Positions 33,905-43,076 of a stretch of DNA of 46,756 bases are shown piece by piece. Made by a program: the position numbers and the translations under genes. This stretch comes from an uncultured Gammaproteobacteria bacterium (GTDB lineage Bacteria; Pseudomonadota; Gammaproteobacteria; SZUA-152). The notes beneath the pieces are model-generated. The model was not told where the DNA came from, ran no database searches, and worked only from the letters and a program-made list of their open reading frames with translations. Where the stretch lies: the NCBI GenBank assembly GCA_913009875.1, contig CAJVYS010000009.1, forward strand, positions 1-46,756, given 5' to 3'. Numbering within the stretch: position 1 is the stretch's first letter; each line of letters begins with the position of its first letter.

Positions 33905-36238
33905 TTACCGTAGCCGCAACAGGCGCAGGCTGTTGGCGATCACCAGCAGGCTGGCGCCCATGTCGGCGAATACTGCCATCCACAGGGTGGCGTAGCCAGG
34001 GATGGCGAGGGCCAGGAAGATGGCCTTGAGACCCAGGGCCACGGCGATGTTCTGGTGAATCACGCGCAGGCTGGCGCGCGACAGGCGGATGGCGAAGGGC
34101 AGGCGGGCGAGGTCGTCGCCCATTAGTACCAGATCGGCAGTCTCCAGCGCCACGTCGCTGCCGGCGGCGCCCATGGCGATGCCCGTGGTGGCGGCGGCCA
34201 TGGCCGGGGCGTCGTTGACGCCGTCGCCCACCATGCCCACCCGCTGATGGCGTGCGACCAGCGCCTTGACGGCTTCCACCTTGTCGGCGGGCAGCAGCTC
34301 GGCGCGGGGTTCATCAATGCCCAGGTGCTCGGCGATGGCGCGGGCGGTGCCGCGGTTGTCGCCGGTGAGCATGGTGATGTGTTCGATGCCCAGGGCGCGC
34401 AGGTGGACGATGGCCTCGCGGGCGTTGGCGCGTGGCTGGTCGGCGATGCTGATGAGGCCCAGCACGCGCTGTTCATCGCCGAGGATGATCACAGTCTTGC
34501 CTTCGGCCTCACGGCGATCCAGCACGGCTTCCACGGCAGGGCCGCAGAGGCCGCCTTCCTCGAACAGGCGGTGATTGCCCATTTGGTAGCGGTGGCCTTT
34601 GATGCGGGCCTGCACGCCGCGGCCGGTGAGGGCCTGGAAGTCGCTTACCTCGTCGGGCGTGATGCCGGCCTCGGCGGCGTGTTCGAGGATGGCCTGCGCC
34701 AGCGGGTGCTCGGAGCGGGCCTCCAGGCTGGTGGCGATACGCAGCAGTTGCGCCGGCGGCGTATCACCGAGGGCCTCCACATCCTGTACCTTGGGCCGGC
34801 CCTCGGTAAGGGTGCCGGTCTTGTCGAAGGCCAAGGCACGCAGGTGGCCGATGTTCTCCAGGTGCATGCCGCCCTTGATCAGTACCCCCGCACGCGCGCC
34901 GCGCGCCAGGCCGGAGACGATGGCCACCGGGGTGGAAATCACCAGCGCGCAGGGGCAGGCGATCACCAACAGCACCAGGGCGCGGTAGAACCAGTCGTCG
35001 AAGGCCTGGCCGAACAGCAACGGCGGCAGCACGGCGATGAGCGCCGCCAGCACCAGCACTGCCGGGGTATAGAGGCGTGCGAAGCGGTCGATGAAGGTCT
35101 GCGCCGGGGCGCGTGCCGCCTGTGCCTCTTCGATGAGGTGGATGATGTGGGCCAGGGTGGTGTCGGCGGCGAGGTGGGTGACGCGCACATCCAGGCTGCC
35201 CTGGCCGTTGATGGAGCCGGCGTACACGGTGTCGCCCGGCGCCTTTTCCACAGGCAGGGATTCGCCGGTGATGGGGGCCTGGTTGAGGGCCGAATGGCCG
35301 TCCACCACCTCGCCGTCCAGCGGTGCCTTGTCGCCGGGGCGCAGGCGGATGATCTCGTCCACCTGCACCTGTTCCACCGGCACCGTGACCTCTTGTCCCC
35401 CGCGCAACACCTGCGCCACCGGCGGCGCCAGTTCCATCAGCGCGCGCACTGCGTTGCGGGCGCGGTCCATGGAGCGGCTCTCCAGCCACTGGGCGAGGGA
35501 GAACAGGAACACCACCATGGCACCCTCGTCCCAGGCGTCGATGAACAGGGCGCCGATCACCGCCACGCTCATCAGCACGTTCATGTCGATGGCGCCGTGG
35601 TGTGCCGCTGCCCAGGCCTTGCGGGCGATGGGCCAGCCGCCGGCGAGGATGGCGCTGCCGAAGGCCAGCTTTGCCCACAGCGCGCCTGCGCCGAGGAGGT
35701 GATGCAGGATCAGCCCCAGGGCCACCAGCACGGCGGCGGACAGCATGGCGACGAGCGCCCCGTTTTCCGCCCAGAACCCTCTCTTTACCCGCGCCTCACC
35801 GAAGGGCACTGCGGTAAGTTTCGCCTCGGCCAGGGCGGCGATGATCTGTCCCAGGGGGAGTTGCTCAGGATCGTGCACCACGGCCAGACGCTGGGTGACG
35901 GGATTGGCATCGAGACTCACCAGCCCCGGCAGGTGGCCGAGCATTTTCTCGATCAGAGACACTTCTTCCGAGCAGTCCAGATTCTCCACTAGCAGCACGC
36001 TGGTGACCGGCTGCGAGGCGTCGTGCAGGGTGTAGCCCAGTGACTTTACCGTGTCACGCAGTTGGTCCGCCGCCTCGGGCGAGGCGACCTTGGCCGACAG
36101 CTTGCCGGCGGTGAAGTCCACGCGCAGATCCTCGACACCCTCGAGCCGGCCCGCCAGCTTCTCCACCTTGGCGGCGCAGTCGGGGCAGTCCATGCCGTCG
36201 ATACGGCAGGTGAGGGTTTTGGGGTTTTTGTTGGTCAT
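33905..36238 (-). CDS. zntA: Heavy-metal P1B-type ATPase, ZntA/CadA-like
   Basis: This ATP-driven exporter of soft divalent metals (Zn, Cd, Pb class) sits in the inner membrane. From ATG 36238 it is 777 aa. An N-terminal metal-binding domain GMDCPDCAAKVE (C18, C21) is followed by a second HMA-like domain with LDCSEE. Then come transmembrane helices, TGESLPVEK, the membrane motif CPCALVIST near 427, DKTGTLTEG near 470, TGDN and GDGVNDAPAM. CPC together with DMGASLLV near the end fits the P1B-2 group. The track start is GTG 36265; neither start has a good Shine-Dalgarno. It neighbours a Czc-type pump. Confidence 0.9.
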   Translation of the reverse strand: MTNKNPKTLTCRIDGMDCPDCAAKVEKLAGRLEGVEDLRVDFTAGKLSAKVASPEAADQLRDTVKSLGYTLHDASQPVTSVLLVENLDCSEEVSLIEKMLGHLPGLVSLDANPVTQRLAVVHDPEQLPLGQIIAALAEAKLTAVPFGEARVKRGFWAENGALVAMLSAAVLVALGLILHHLLGAGALWAKLAFGSAILAGGWPIARKAWAAAHHGAIDMNVLMSVAVIGALFIDAWDEGAMVVFLFSLAQWLESRSMDRARNAVRALMELAPPVAQVLRGGQEVTVPVEQVQVDEIIRLRPGDKAPLDGEVVDGHSALNQAPITGESLPVEKAPGDTVYAGSINGQGSLDVRVTHLAADTTLAHIIHLIEEAQAARAPAQTFIDRFARLYTPAVLVLAALIAVLPPLLFGQAFDDWFYRALVLLVIACPCALVISTPVAIVSGLARGARAGVLIKGGMHLENIGHLRALAFDKTGTLTEGRPKVQDVEALGDTPPAQLLRIATSLEARSEHPLAQAILEHAAEAGITPDEVSDFQALTGRGVQARIKGHRYQMGNHRLFEEGGLCGPAVEAVLDRREAEGKTVIILGDEQRVLGLISIADQPRANAREAIVHLRALGIEHITMLTGDNRGTARAIAEHLGIDEPRAELLPADKVEAVKALVARHQRVGMVGDGVNDAPAMAAATTGIAMGAAGSDVALETADLVLMGDDLARLPFAIRLSRASLRVIHQNIAVALGLKAIFLALAIPGYATLWMAVFADMGASLLVIANSLRLLRLR

Positions 36239-36306
36239 GGCTGTCAGTCTGTCACGGATATGCACAATTTTTTGTGATATATCTGTGGCCTGTTTGTGAG
36301 AGTGAT

Positions 36307-36375
36307 TTCTGTGGGAGCGACTTTAGTCGCGAAGAAATAACAACCCTGTTCGCGACTAAAGTCGCTCCCACAGAA
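36307..36375. repeat. REP hairpin, GACTTTAGTC type
   Basis: Arms of TTCTGTGGGAGCGACTTTAG and complement. It lies between the ZntA-type gene and the RAYT remnant, on the 3' side of the RAYT. Confidence 0.9.
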
Positions 36376-36442
36376 GTTGTTTCCACAAATGTGCCTTCTT
36401 TAGAAGTTGTAGGTTTGATTATCTCAACTGAAATATCCGTTT

Positions 36443-36924
36443 TTACGCCTCCAATACCCCTAGCCAGGCGGCATCCCAAAGCGGGTAATCACCAATCTTC
36501 TCGACCAGTCCGGCGCGAAGAGGGTTTGCAACGACATAGCGAGCAACGTCCCGTATATCCTCGTTCTTGCGCAGGGCATGGTCATGAAAGCCTGTCTGCC
36601 AAACGGCTCCATTCCTGCCTAACTTCAGATTGATGCCCCTTGCACTACTGCCTTTCAAGCGGCGAACAATCTCCGATAATCCCAGGTTTCCCTGGAGTTG
36701 AATCAGCCAATGCAAATGGTCCGGCATGATGACAAAGGCGAACGAATCCACCATGTGCATTGATGAAGCGCTTTCATTTCACCAACCAGAATGCGTCCAA
36801 GCATGAAATCTGCAAAAAACGGACAGCGTTCGTGTGTGTTAGTGGTAATCAGGTAGACAGCACCTTGTTGTGAGATGCGTCCTTTTCGCAGCACTTGCGA
36901 TCTGGCTTTTTGTAAGTTTGGCAC
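36443..36924 (-). pseudogene. REP-associated tyrosine transposase (RAYT), frameshifted
   Basis: Two overlapping ORFs in different frames make one RAYT (IS200/IS605-like Y1 HUH nuclease). The first (36924-36703) gives the N-terminus RKGRISQQGAVYLITTNTHE and PFFADF...LVGEMKALHQ. The second (36760-36443) continues with FAFVIMPDHLHWLIQLQGNL, the HUH motif, then VWQTGFHDHALRKNEDIRDV and ARYVVANPLRAGLVEKIGDY with the candidate catalytic tyrosine. The break is near 36750, where one base appears lost within CATCAATGCAC. REP hairpins stand on both sides, as expected for RAYT loci. All catalytic residues survive in the second frame. Confidence 0.88.
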
Positions 36925-36964
36925 TCCCGAGACCCTCCTTGGTCATAATTGATTTGCACAACTC

Positions 36965-37093
36965 GTGTGGGAGCGACTTTAGTCGCGAAGAAATAATAAC
37001 CCTATTCGCGGCTGAAGCCGCTCCCACAAGAAGCCGCTCCCACAAGAAGCCGCTCACACAAGAAGCTGCTCCCACAAGAAGCCGCTCACACAG
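36965..37093. repeat. Hybrid REP hairpin with five tandem 16-bp half-sites
   Basis: The left arm (from 36965) carries the GACTTTAGTC head; the right arm (about 37005-37029) carries the GCTGAAGC head of another REP family. The right arm end GAAGCCGCTCCCACAA is then repeated in tandem five times at 37014, 37030, 37046, 37062 and 37078 with few changes. The array ends six bases from the czcA stop. Confidence 0.92.
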
Positions 37094-37098
37094 ATGCT

Positions 37099-40000
37099 TT
37101 ACTTCTGCTCCATTTTCTCCCGCGAAAACACCCCATACAATACCGGCAGCACGAACAGCGTCAGCAGGGTCGACGAGGCCAGCCCACCCACCACCACGGT
37201 GGCCAGTGGCCGCTGTACCTCGGAGCCGACGCCGCTGGCGAGCAGCATGGGGATCAGACCCAGGGCGGCGATGCTGGCGGTCATCAGCACCGGGCGCAGA
37301 CGCGAGAGGGCGCCTTCGAAGACCGCCGTGTGGGTGTCGTCGCCGCCCAACAGGCGTTGGTTGATGGCGTTGACCATCACCACGCCGTTGAGCACGGCAA
37401 CACCGAACAGGGCGATGAAGCCGATGGAGCCGGGCACCGACAGGTACTGGTTGGAAATGTACAATGCGACGATGCCGCCGATCAGCGCCAGCGGCACATT
37501 GATCATGATCAGCGCCGCCTGGCCGACGGAGTTGAAGGCGAAGTAGAGCAGCAGGAAGATCAGCCCCAACGACAACGGTACCACGATCATCAGGCGTGCC
37601 TGGGCGCGCTGCTGGTTCTCGAACTGACCGCCGAAGACGACGGTGTAGCCGGGCGGCATGTCGATGTCACTGTCGATGCGCTGTTGTAGCTCGGCGACCA
37701 GACCACCCATGTCGCGCCCTTCGACATTGGCCTGAATCACCACGCGGCGCTGCACGTCGTCGCGACGGATCTGCGGTGGGCCGGACTCGATGGCGACGCC
37801 GGCCACATCGCCCAGTTTTACCCAGGCGCCGTTGGGGGCCTGAAGGATCAGGCTGCGGATGGCCTCGACGTCGTCACGGTAGGGCTTAGCCAGACGCACA
37901 TAGATATCGTAACGCTCATTGCCGTTGATGACCTGCCCGGCCTCGGCACCACCGATGCCGTCGGCCACCAGGTTCATGACCTGCGCCACGGGGATGCCGT
38001 AGCGGGCCAGGGCGTCGCGATCCGGGCGCACCACCAACTGCGCCTCACCCTCGATCTGCTCCATGGCAACGCCACGTGTACCTTCCACCTGCTTCACCAA
38101 GGCTTCGATCTCGCTGCCCTTTTTCGCCAACATATCGAGATCGGCGCCGAACAACTTGATGGCCAGCTGCGCCTTGACGCCGGACAGCAGTTCGTCGACG
38201 CGTGTGGCGATAGGCTGGGAGAAAGAGAACAACAGGCCGGGGTGTACCGACATCTTCTTTTCCATCAATACCTGCAGTTCCTTGCGGTTCGGCGCCGTGG
38301 TCCACTCATGCACCTGCTTCAGGCCGACGAAGATCTCCACGTTGGACACCGGCTCCGGGTCGCCGCCGATTTCAGCGCGGCCGATGCGGCTGGAGACATA
38401 CAACACCTCGGGGAAGGTCATCAACTGGTGTTCCAGCTTCTGCGCCACGTCCAGCGAGGTTTGCAGGCTGGAGGAGGGTGCCAGGGTGATGCGGATATTC
38501 ATCGTGCCTTCCTCCAGTTCCGGCACGAATTCGGTACCCAGCAGTGGTACCAGGGCCAGGGCGCCGCCGAACAGGAGCAGCGCCGATCCGACCACCAGCC
38601 AGCGCCGTTTCATGGCCGCCTTGAGTGACCAGCGATACAGCGCCGACAGCGGCCGCATGATGGGGCTTTCCCTTTCCTTCACGCCACGCTTGAACAGATA
38701 GGTCGCCAACGCCGGCACCACTACCAGGGCCACCAGCAGCGAGGCCAGCATGGCCAGCACGATGGAGATGGCCATGGGCTGGAACAGCTTGCCTTCCACC
38801 CCTTCGAGGGTGAATAGCGGGGTGAAGACGATGATGATGATCATCACCGCAAAGAACACCGGTCGGCCCACCTCTTTGGCGGCCTCCTTGATGCGCAGGG
38901 CCATGCCGTGGTTGTCGTGGGCGGCGTCGAAGGGGGTGGGCGAACCGCCGGCGATCTCCTTGCGGATCTGTTCCCGATGGTCGGCATCGGGCCGGGTGAG
39001 GTGACTGAAGATGTGCTCCATCATGACCACCGAGCCGTCGACCATCATGCCAATGGCGATGGCCAGGCCACCCAGTGACATGAGATTGGCCGAGATGCCC
39101 CAGTGGGCCATGGCCATCAGCGCCAGGCCGATGGAGATGGGTACCGAGATCAGGACCAGCAAAGCGGCGCGCAGGTTGAGCAGGAACAGCACCAGCACCA
39201 CCACGATCAGCACGAAGGCCTCCAGCAGGGCCTTGCTGACGGTGGACACGGCCTGATCCACCAGATCGGACTGGTCGTAGAACGGCTCCAGGGTGACGCC
39301 ATCGGGCAGGGCGGTCTGGATCGCCGGCAGGCGCTCCTTGATGCCGTCGATGGTGGCCTTGGTGTTGGCGCCCATGCGCTTGAGCACGATGCCGGCCACC
39401 ACCTCGCCGAGCTGCTCGGGATTGCCGTCGGCGTCACGACGGCTCATGGTCACCGCGCCCTGGCGGATCTCCGGGCCGAAGGTAACGCTGGCCACGTCGC
39501 GCACGCGCACCGGTATGCCGTCTGCGTCTTTTAATGGCACGTTGCCGATATCGCGCAGGCCGTCCTCGCCGCTGCGCACCCAGCCCACGCCGCGAATCAC
39601 CAGCTGCTCGGCGCCGCGGTCCAGGTACCAGCCGCCGGCATTGCGGTTGTTGTCCTCGATGGCATTGGCCACATCGTCGCCGTGCAGGCCGAAGGCCAGC
39701 AGTTTCTGCGGATCGAGTTGCACCTGGTACTGGCGCACTTCTCCGCCGAAGGAGAGCACGTCGGTGACGCCGCCCACTGGCATCAGCAGCAGTTTCACCA
39801 CCCAGTCGTTGAGGCTGCGCAGGGCGATGGCGTCGTACTTCTGCGTATCTTCAGCGCGCAGGATGTACTGATACACCTGTCCCAACCCCGACGTGTTGGG
39901 CCCCATCTCGGGCGTACCGATACCGTCGGGGATCTGTTCCCGCGCGGCCTGCAGGCGTTCGAACACCAGCTGACGGGCGAAGTAGATGTCCGTACCTTCC

Positions 40001-40293
40001 TTGAAGACCACGGTGATTACGGACAGGCCGGTCTTGGAAATGGAACGCACCTCTTCCACGTCCGGCAGGGCGTACATGACCGCTTCGATGGGGAAGGTGA
40101 TGAGCTGCTCGACTTCCTCCGAGGCCAGACCGCGTGCCTCGGTGTTGATCTGCACCTGCACGTTGGTGACGTCGGGGAAGGCATCCAGATTGAGCTTGGG
40201 AAGGATGAGCATGCCGCCGACGATACTGGCCAGCAAGGCCAGTACCACCAGCAGGCGATTCTCGACGCCGAGGTCGATGATTTTATTAAGCAT
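37099..40293 (-). CDS. czcA: CzcA/CusA-type RND heavy-metal efflux transporter
   Basis: This is the inner-membrane proton/metal antiporter of a tripartite efflux pump (HME-RND family). The protein is full length at 1064 aa, starting MLNKIIDLGVENRLLVVLAL. The proton-relay helix reads GGLAIAIGMMVDGSVVMMEH with Asp and Glu in place. Large periplasmic loops follow the first and seventh helices. The loop after helix 4 is long and contains FDAAHDNHGM. It belongs to the COG3696 group, but Zn/Co/Cd versus Cu/Ag preference cannot be settled by eye; His-rich CzcB and the ZntA neighbour favour Zn/Cd/Co. AGGAGT precedes the ATG. It lies 14 bp after czcB. Confidence 0.92.
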   Translation of the reverse strand: MLNKIIDLGVENRLLVVLALLASIVGGMLILPKLNLDAFPDVTNVQVQINTEARGLASEEVEQLITFPIEAVMYALPDVEEVRSISKTGLSVITVVFKEGTDIYFARQLVFERLQAAREQIPDGIGTPEMGPNTSGLGQVYQYILRAEDTQKYDAIALRSLNDWVVKLLLMPVGGVTDVLSFGGEVRQYQVQLDPQKLLAFGLHGDDVANAIEDNNRNAGGWYLDRGAEQLVIRGVGWVRSGEDGLRDIGNVPLKDADGIPVRVRDVASVTFGPEIRQGAVTMSRRDADGNPEQLGEVVAGIVLKRMGANTKATIDGIKERLPAIQTALPDGVTLEPFYDQSDLVDQAVSTVSKALLEAFVLIVVVLVLFLLNLRAALLVLISVPISIGLALMAMAHWGISANLMSLGGLAIAIGMMVDGSVVMMEHIFSHLTRPDADHREQIRKEIAGGSPTPFDAAHDNHGMALRIKEAAKEVGRPVFFAVMIIIIVFTPLFTLEGVEGKLFQPMAISIVLAMLASLLVALVVVPALATYLFKRGVKERESPIMRPLSALYRWSLKAAMKRRWLVVGSALLLFGGALALVPLLGTEFVPELEEGTMNIRITLAPSSSLQTSLDVAQKLEHQLMTFPEVLYVSSRIGRAEIGGDPEPVSNVEIFVGLKQVHEWTTAPNRKELQVLMEKKMSVHPGLLFSFSQPIATRVDELLSGVKAQLAIKLFGADLDMLAKKGSEIEALVKQVEGTRGVAMEQIEGEAQLVVRPDRDALARYGIPVAQVMNLVADGIGGAEAGQVINGNERYDIYVRLAKPYRDDVEAIRSLILQAPNGAWVKLGDVAGVAIESGPPQIRRDDVQRRVVIQANVEGRDMGGLVAELQQRIDSDIDMPPGYTVVFGGQFENQQRAQARLMIVVPLSLGLIFLLLYFAFNSVGQAALIMINVPLALIGGIVALYISNQYLSVPGSIGFIALFGVAVLNGVVMVNAINQRLLGGDDTHTAVFEGALSRLRPVLMTASIAALGLIPMLLASGVGSEVQRPLATVVVGGLASSTLLTLFVLPVLYGVFSREKMEQK

Positions 40294-40307
40294 ATCAACG
40301 ACTCCTA

Positions 40308-41540
40308 TTAATGGTTATGTATATCAAACCCGCCCTTGGCGAGTTCGGATTGCACGAAGAAGGTGCCTTCGGTCACCACACGTGTGCCGGGGGCGATACC
40401 GTTGATGATCAGCTGTTCGCCGACGCTGCGCACCACCGTGACCTCTTTCGGCTCGAAGCGGCCGGGTTCTTTCTCGACGAAGACCTGCCAGTCACCATCA
40501 GCGCTGCGTACCACCGCGTCCAGCGGCAGGGCCAATGCTTTGCCCTGGCTTTCCGCATCGATAGTCACATCGACAAACATGCCGGGGTGCAAACGGTCAC
40601 CGGGATTCTTGATGCCGATGCGTACGGCCTGGGTACGTGTGTTTTCGTCGATAGCGTGATGGATCTGCAGCACCTTGCCACGCAGGGTGGTGTTGCCGAT
40701 ACGCACGGTGGCGCCAGCGCTGTTATGGATGCGGTGGGCATCCTCCGGCGTCAGGCGGGCTTCCACCCACAGGGCGGATTCGTCACTGATGTCGAACAGC
40801 ACGCGACCCGGTTCGATCAGTTCGCCGAGGATGAAGTCGTCGCTGGTCACGGTGCCGCTCTGCAGGGCATAGAGATCGAAGCGGCCGATGGCCTGTGCGG
40901 GATCATCGGTTCTCAGAAGGGCCGCTACCTGTGGTTTGCTCATGCCGTAGGCAAGCACGCGGGCCTCGGCCTGCTGACGGTTGATTTGTGCCTCGGCGTA
41001 GCGTTTGGCCGAGACTACCTTGCGACCGAGTTTTTTCACCCGTTTCCATTCACGGTCGCTCTTTAGAAGATCGCCCTGGGCCTCGGCCATGGCGACGCTG
41101 GAGAGAGTGACAAGCAACTGCCCACGCTTGACATGATCACTCAGGCGGGCGTGCCGGGCGACGATCTGCGCGCTGATGCGCGGTGTGATCTTGCTGGCGC
41201 GGTAGGCGTCGAACATTACCTCGCCGGGGGCGCTGACCACTTCGTGCAAGGTTTGCTGGCGCAGAGGGGTAACGACAATACCGGCGGTGGTCATTTGTTG
41301 TGGGGTCAGTTCGACGTCGCCGCCTTCTTCCTCGTGTCCGCCGTGTTCATCACCATGTTCGTCTCCGTGACCCTCTTCCTCGTGTCCACTGTGCTCATCG
41401 TCGTGATCATTGTGGCTTTCACTATGACTTTCATTATGGATCGGTTTTTCATCATGCCCGTGGCCGTGCTCTTCGCTGGCCCAGCCAGGGCCGGCCAGGA
41501 TCAGGGCGAGCAGGGCGGGGTAAAGAATGTGCTGTTTCAT
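40308..41540 (-). CDS. czcB: RND efflux periplasmic adaptor, CzcB-like, His-rich
   Basis: This membrane-fusion protein links the RND pump to the outer-membrane channel. I choose ATG 41540 (MKQHILYPALLALILAGPGW) because GGAGAA precedes it and a signal peptide follows; the track ORF adds 32 upstream residues. The mature N-terminus has about 13 histidines in 50 residues mixed with Asp and Glu (HGHGHDEKPIHNESH...), a likely metal-binding segment. Then come the adaptor hairpin and barrel domains (ITPRISAQIVARHARLSDHV, ALPLDAVVRSADGDWQVFVE). The final residues GGFDIHNH add two His. Confidence 0.9.
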   Translation of the reverse strand: MKQHILYPALLALILAGPGWASEEHGHGHDEKPIHNESHSESHNDHDDEHSGHEEEGHGDEHGDEHGGHEEEGGDVELTPQQMTTAGIVVTPLRQQTLHEVVSAPGEVMFDAYRASKITPRISAQIVARHARLSDHVKRGQLLVTLSSVAMAEAQGDLLKSDREWKRVKKLGRKVVSAKRYAEAQINRQQAEARVLAYGMSKPQVAALLRTDDPAQAIGRFDLYALQSGTVTSDDFILGELIEPGRVLFDISDESALWVEARLTPEDAHRIHNSAGATVRIGNTTLRGKVLQIHHAIDENTRTQAVRIGIKNPGDRLHPGMFVDVTIDAESQGKALALPLDAVVRSADGDWQVFVEKEPGRFEPKEVTVVRSVGEQLIINGIAPGTRVVTEGTFFVQSELAKGGFDIHNH

Positions 41541-41660
41541 GCTGTTCTCCGTTTGCCGGCGCTGCGCGTTGGGCGCGCCGGCGAATTGTTCAATGGCAAA
41601 GGGTGTGAGTTTCCACCGCTTGCTTAAAGGCACCACTTTTGGTGTGGCGATGTGTTGGCT

Positions 41661-41725
41661 TGTGGGAGCGGCTTCAGCCGCGAAGCATTGTTCGGCATCG
41701 CTTCGCGGCTGAAGCCGCTCCCACA
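41661..41725. repeat. REP hairpin inside the czcC-czcB gap
   Basis: Arms TGTGGGAGCGGCTTCAGCCG and complement within the efflux operon, in the 223-bp spacer between czcC and czcB. Confidence 0.88.
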
Positions 41726-41763
41726 GTATTCATTGCGAAGGCGATGGGTATTCTATTGATTCG

Positions 41764-42996
41764 CTATTCATGGATACTCCCGTCTTTAGATCCAGCGCCA
41801 ATCTGCCCCGATGCCCTCAACCACTCGACCCAGGCCAGGCGCAAGTCGCCCTTCAGTTCGGCGGCGGTGATCTGGGTATTGATGTTCTGGCCGGTTTGCA
41901 ACAGGTAGTTGGTAGTACTGAGTTCGCCAGCTTCCCAGATGCGCTGCACCAGGTTCAACTGCTGTGTCAGATTGCCCTGGCCCGCATCCTGCCACTGGCG
42001 CCAGGCGCGGTGGGTGAGGCGGTATACCGAGAGGCTGCCATTGAAGCGGCTGGCGGCGAGACGGTGCAGATCCAGCAGAATTTTTTCTTCCTGTACGGCC
42101 TGTTGCGAGGCAGCGGTGACCTCGGCGGTGAAGTTATTGCGCACATTCAGCGGTATGGAGAAATTCAGCCCCAGCAGCAGATCATTTTCCTCGGCGCCGC
42201 CACGCAGGCCAAACGTGGGATCGGCACTGCGGCTGGCACGCGCCAGCTCGATGCCGCCACGGGCATTGGCGATACGCGCCTGCTGGGCAATGAGCTGGGG
42301 CAGCCTGGCCAGCAAGGCGTCACGTTGTGGCTCGGCGGGCGGGGCGGGGGGCGGGCTCGGCAGGCTGGGCCACTGACTCAGACTCAGACTGCTGGCGGCC
42401 ACCAGTGAGGCCTGCTGTGTTGCGACTTCGGCCTCACGGCGTGCCACCTGCATACGCGACTCGCTATAGGCGACCCGCGCCAGGGCGACGTCCAGCTGGC
42501 CGAGGTCGCCGGCGGCATAGCGCTGTTCGGTGGTCTCCACCAACTGGCCCATGAGTTCACTGTAACGCCTGGCCAGTTGCCGCTGCTCCTGCGCGCTTTG
42601 ATAGCTGGCAAGGGCTGTCAGTACCTCGCTGGCCACCTGCTGGTGCAGGCTGGCCAGCTCGGCCTGGGCGATGTGTACTTCGCTGTTGCCCATCTGCCGC
42701 TGGGCGCCGCGCTTGTCGCCCCAGTCGATGGTTTGGTTGATGCCGACACTGATGGTATTGACGGCAGTGCGTTCCGCGTCCACTTCCAGTTCCGGGTTGT
42801 AGATGGGTTTGCCTGCCGCGGCACCACGGGCGCGGGCGGCATCGATGGCGGATTGTGCCGCCTGTATGCCGGGGTGGCTTTCCCAGACCTGCTGCAGCAG
42901 GTCATCGATGGCTGGCGATGTGGGCGGTGGTGCGGCCCATGTGGGCAAGACCAGACAGGCCAGCAGGCCTGCCAGAAAAAGGTGCTTCAAAGGCAT
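41764..42996 (-). CDS. czcC: TolC-family outer-membrane factor, CzcC-like
   Basis: This is the outer-membrane channel of the RND pump. The 410-aa protein has a signal peptide (LFLAGLLACLVLPTWA), then two long helical repeats typical of TolC/CzcC proteins (IDDLLQQVWESHPGIQAAQS, PTFGLRGGAEENDLLLGLNF). GGGAGTT precedes the ATG at 42996. Gene order czcC-czcB-czcA matches known czc operons. Confidence 0.9.
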   Translation of the reverse strand: MPLKHLFLAGLLACLVLPTWAAPPPTSPAIDDLLQQVWESHPGIQAAQSAIDAARARGAAAGKPIYNPELEVDAERTAVNTISVGINQTIDWGDKRGAQRQMGNSEVHIAQAELASLHQQVASEVLTALASYQSAQEQRQLARRYSELMGQLVETTEQRYAAGDLGQLDVALARVAYSESRMQVARREAEVATQQASLVAASSLSLSQWPSLPSPPPAPPAEPQRDALLARLPQLIAQQARIANARGGIELARASRSADPTFGLRGGAEENDLLLGLNFSIPLNVRNNFTAEVTAASQQAVQEEKILLDLHRLAASRFNGSLSVYRLTHRAWRQWQDAGQGNLTQQLNLVQRIWEAGELSTTNYLLQTGQNINTQITAAELKGDLRLAWVEWLRASGQIGAGSKDGSIHE

Positions 42997-43076
42997 GTAG
43001 AACTCCCGAAAATCTGAAAATCACACGTTGTCGCAGGACGCATACAGGCGCTGCGCGATATGTAAAAAAGTGTGAA

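Noticed and set aside
34247-35992. 581-aa plus-strand ORF over the P-type ATPase
   Set aside because: It is a His/Gln/Gly-rich shadow of an intact ATPase.
36700-36765. Programmed frameshift in the RAYT
   Set aside because: No slippery heptamer or downstream structure is evident at the junction; a lost base is simpler.
37014-37093. CRISPR array
   Set aside because: The repeats are 16 bp head to tail with no spacers, and no cas genes are present; they derive from a REP arm.
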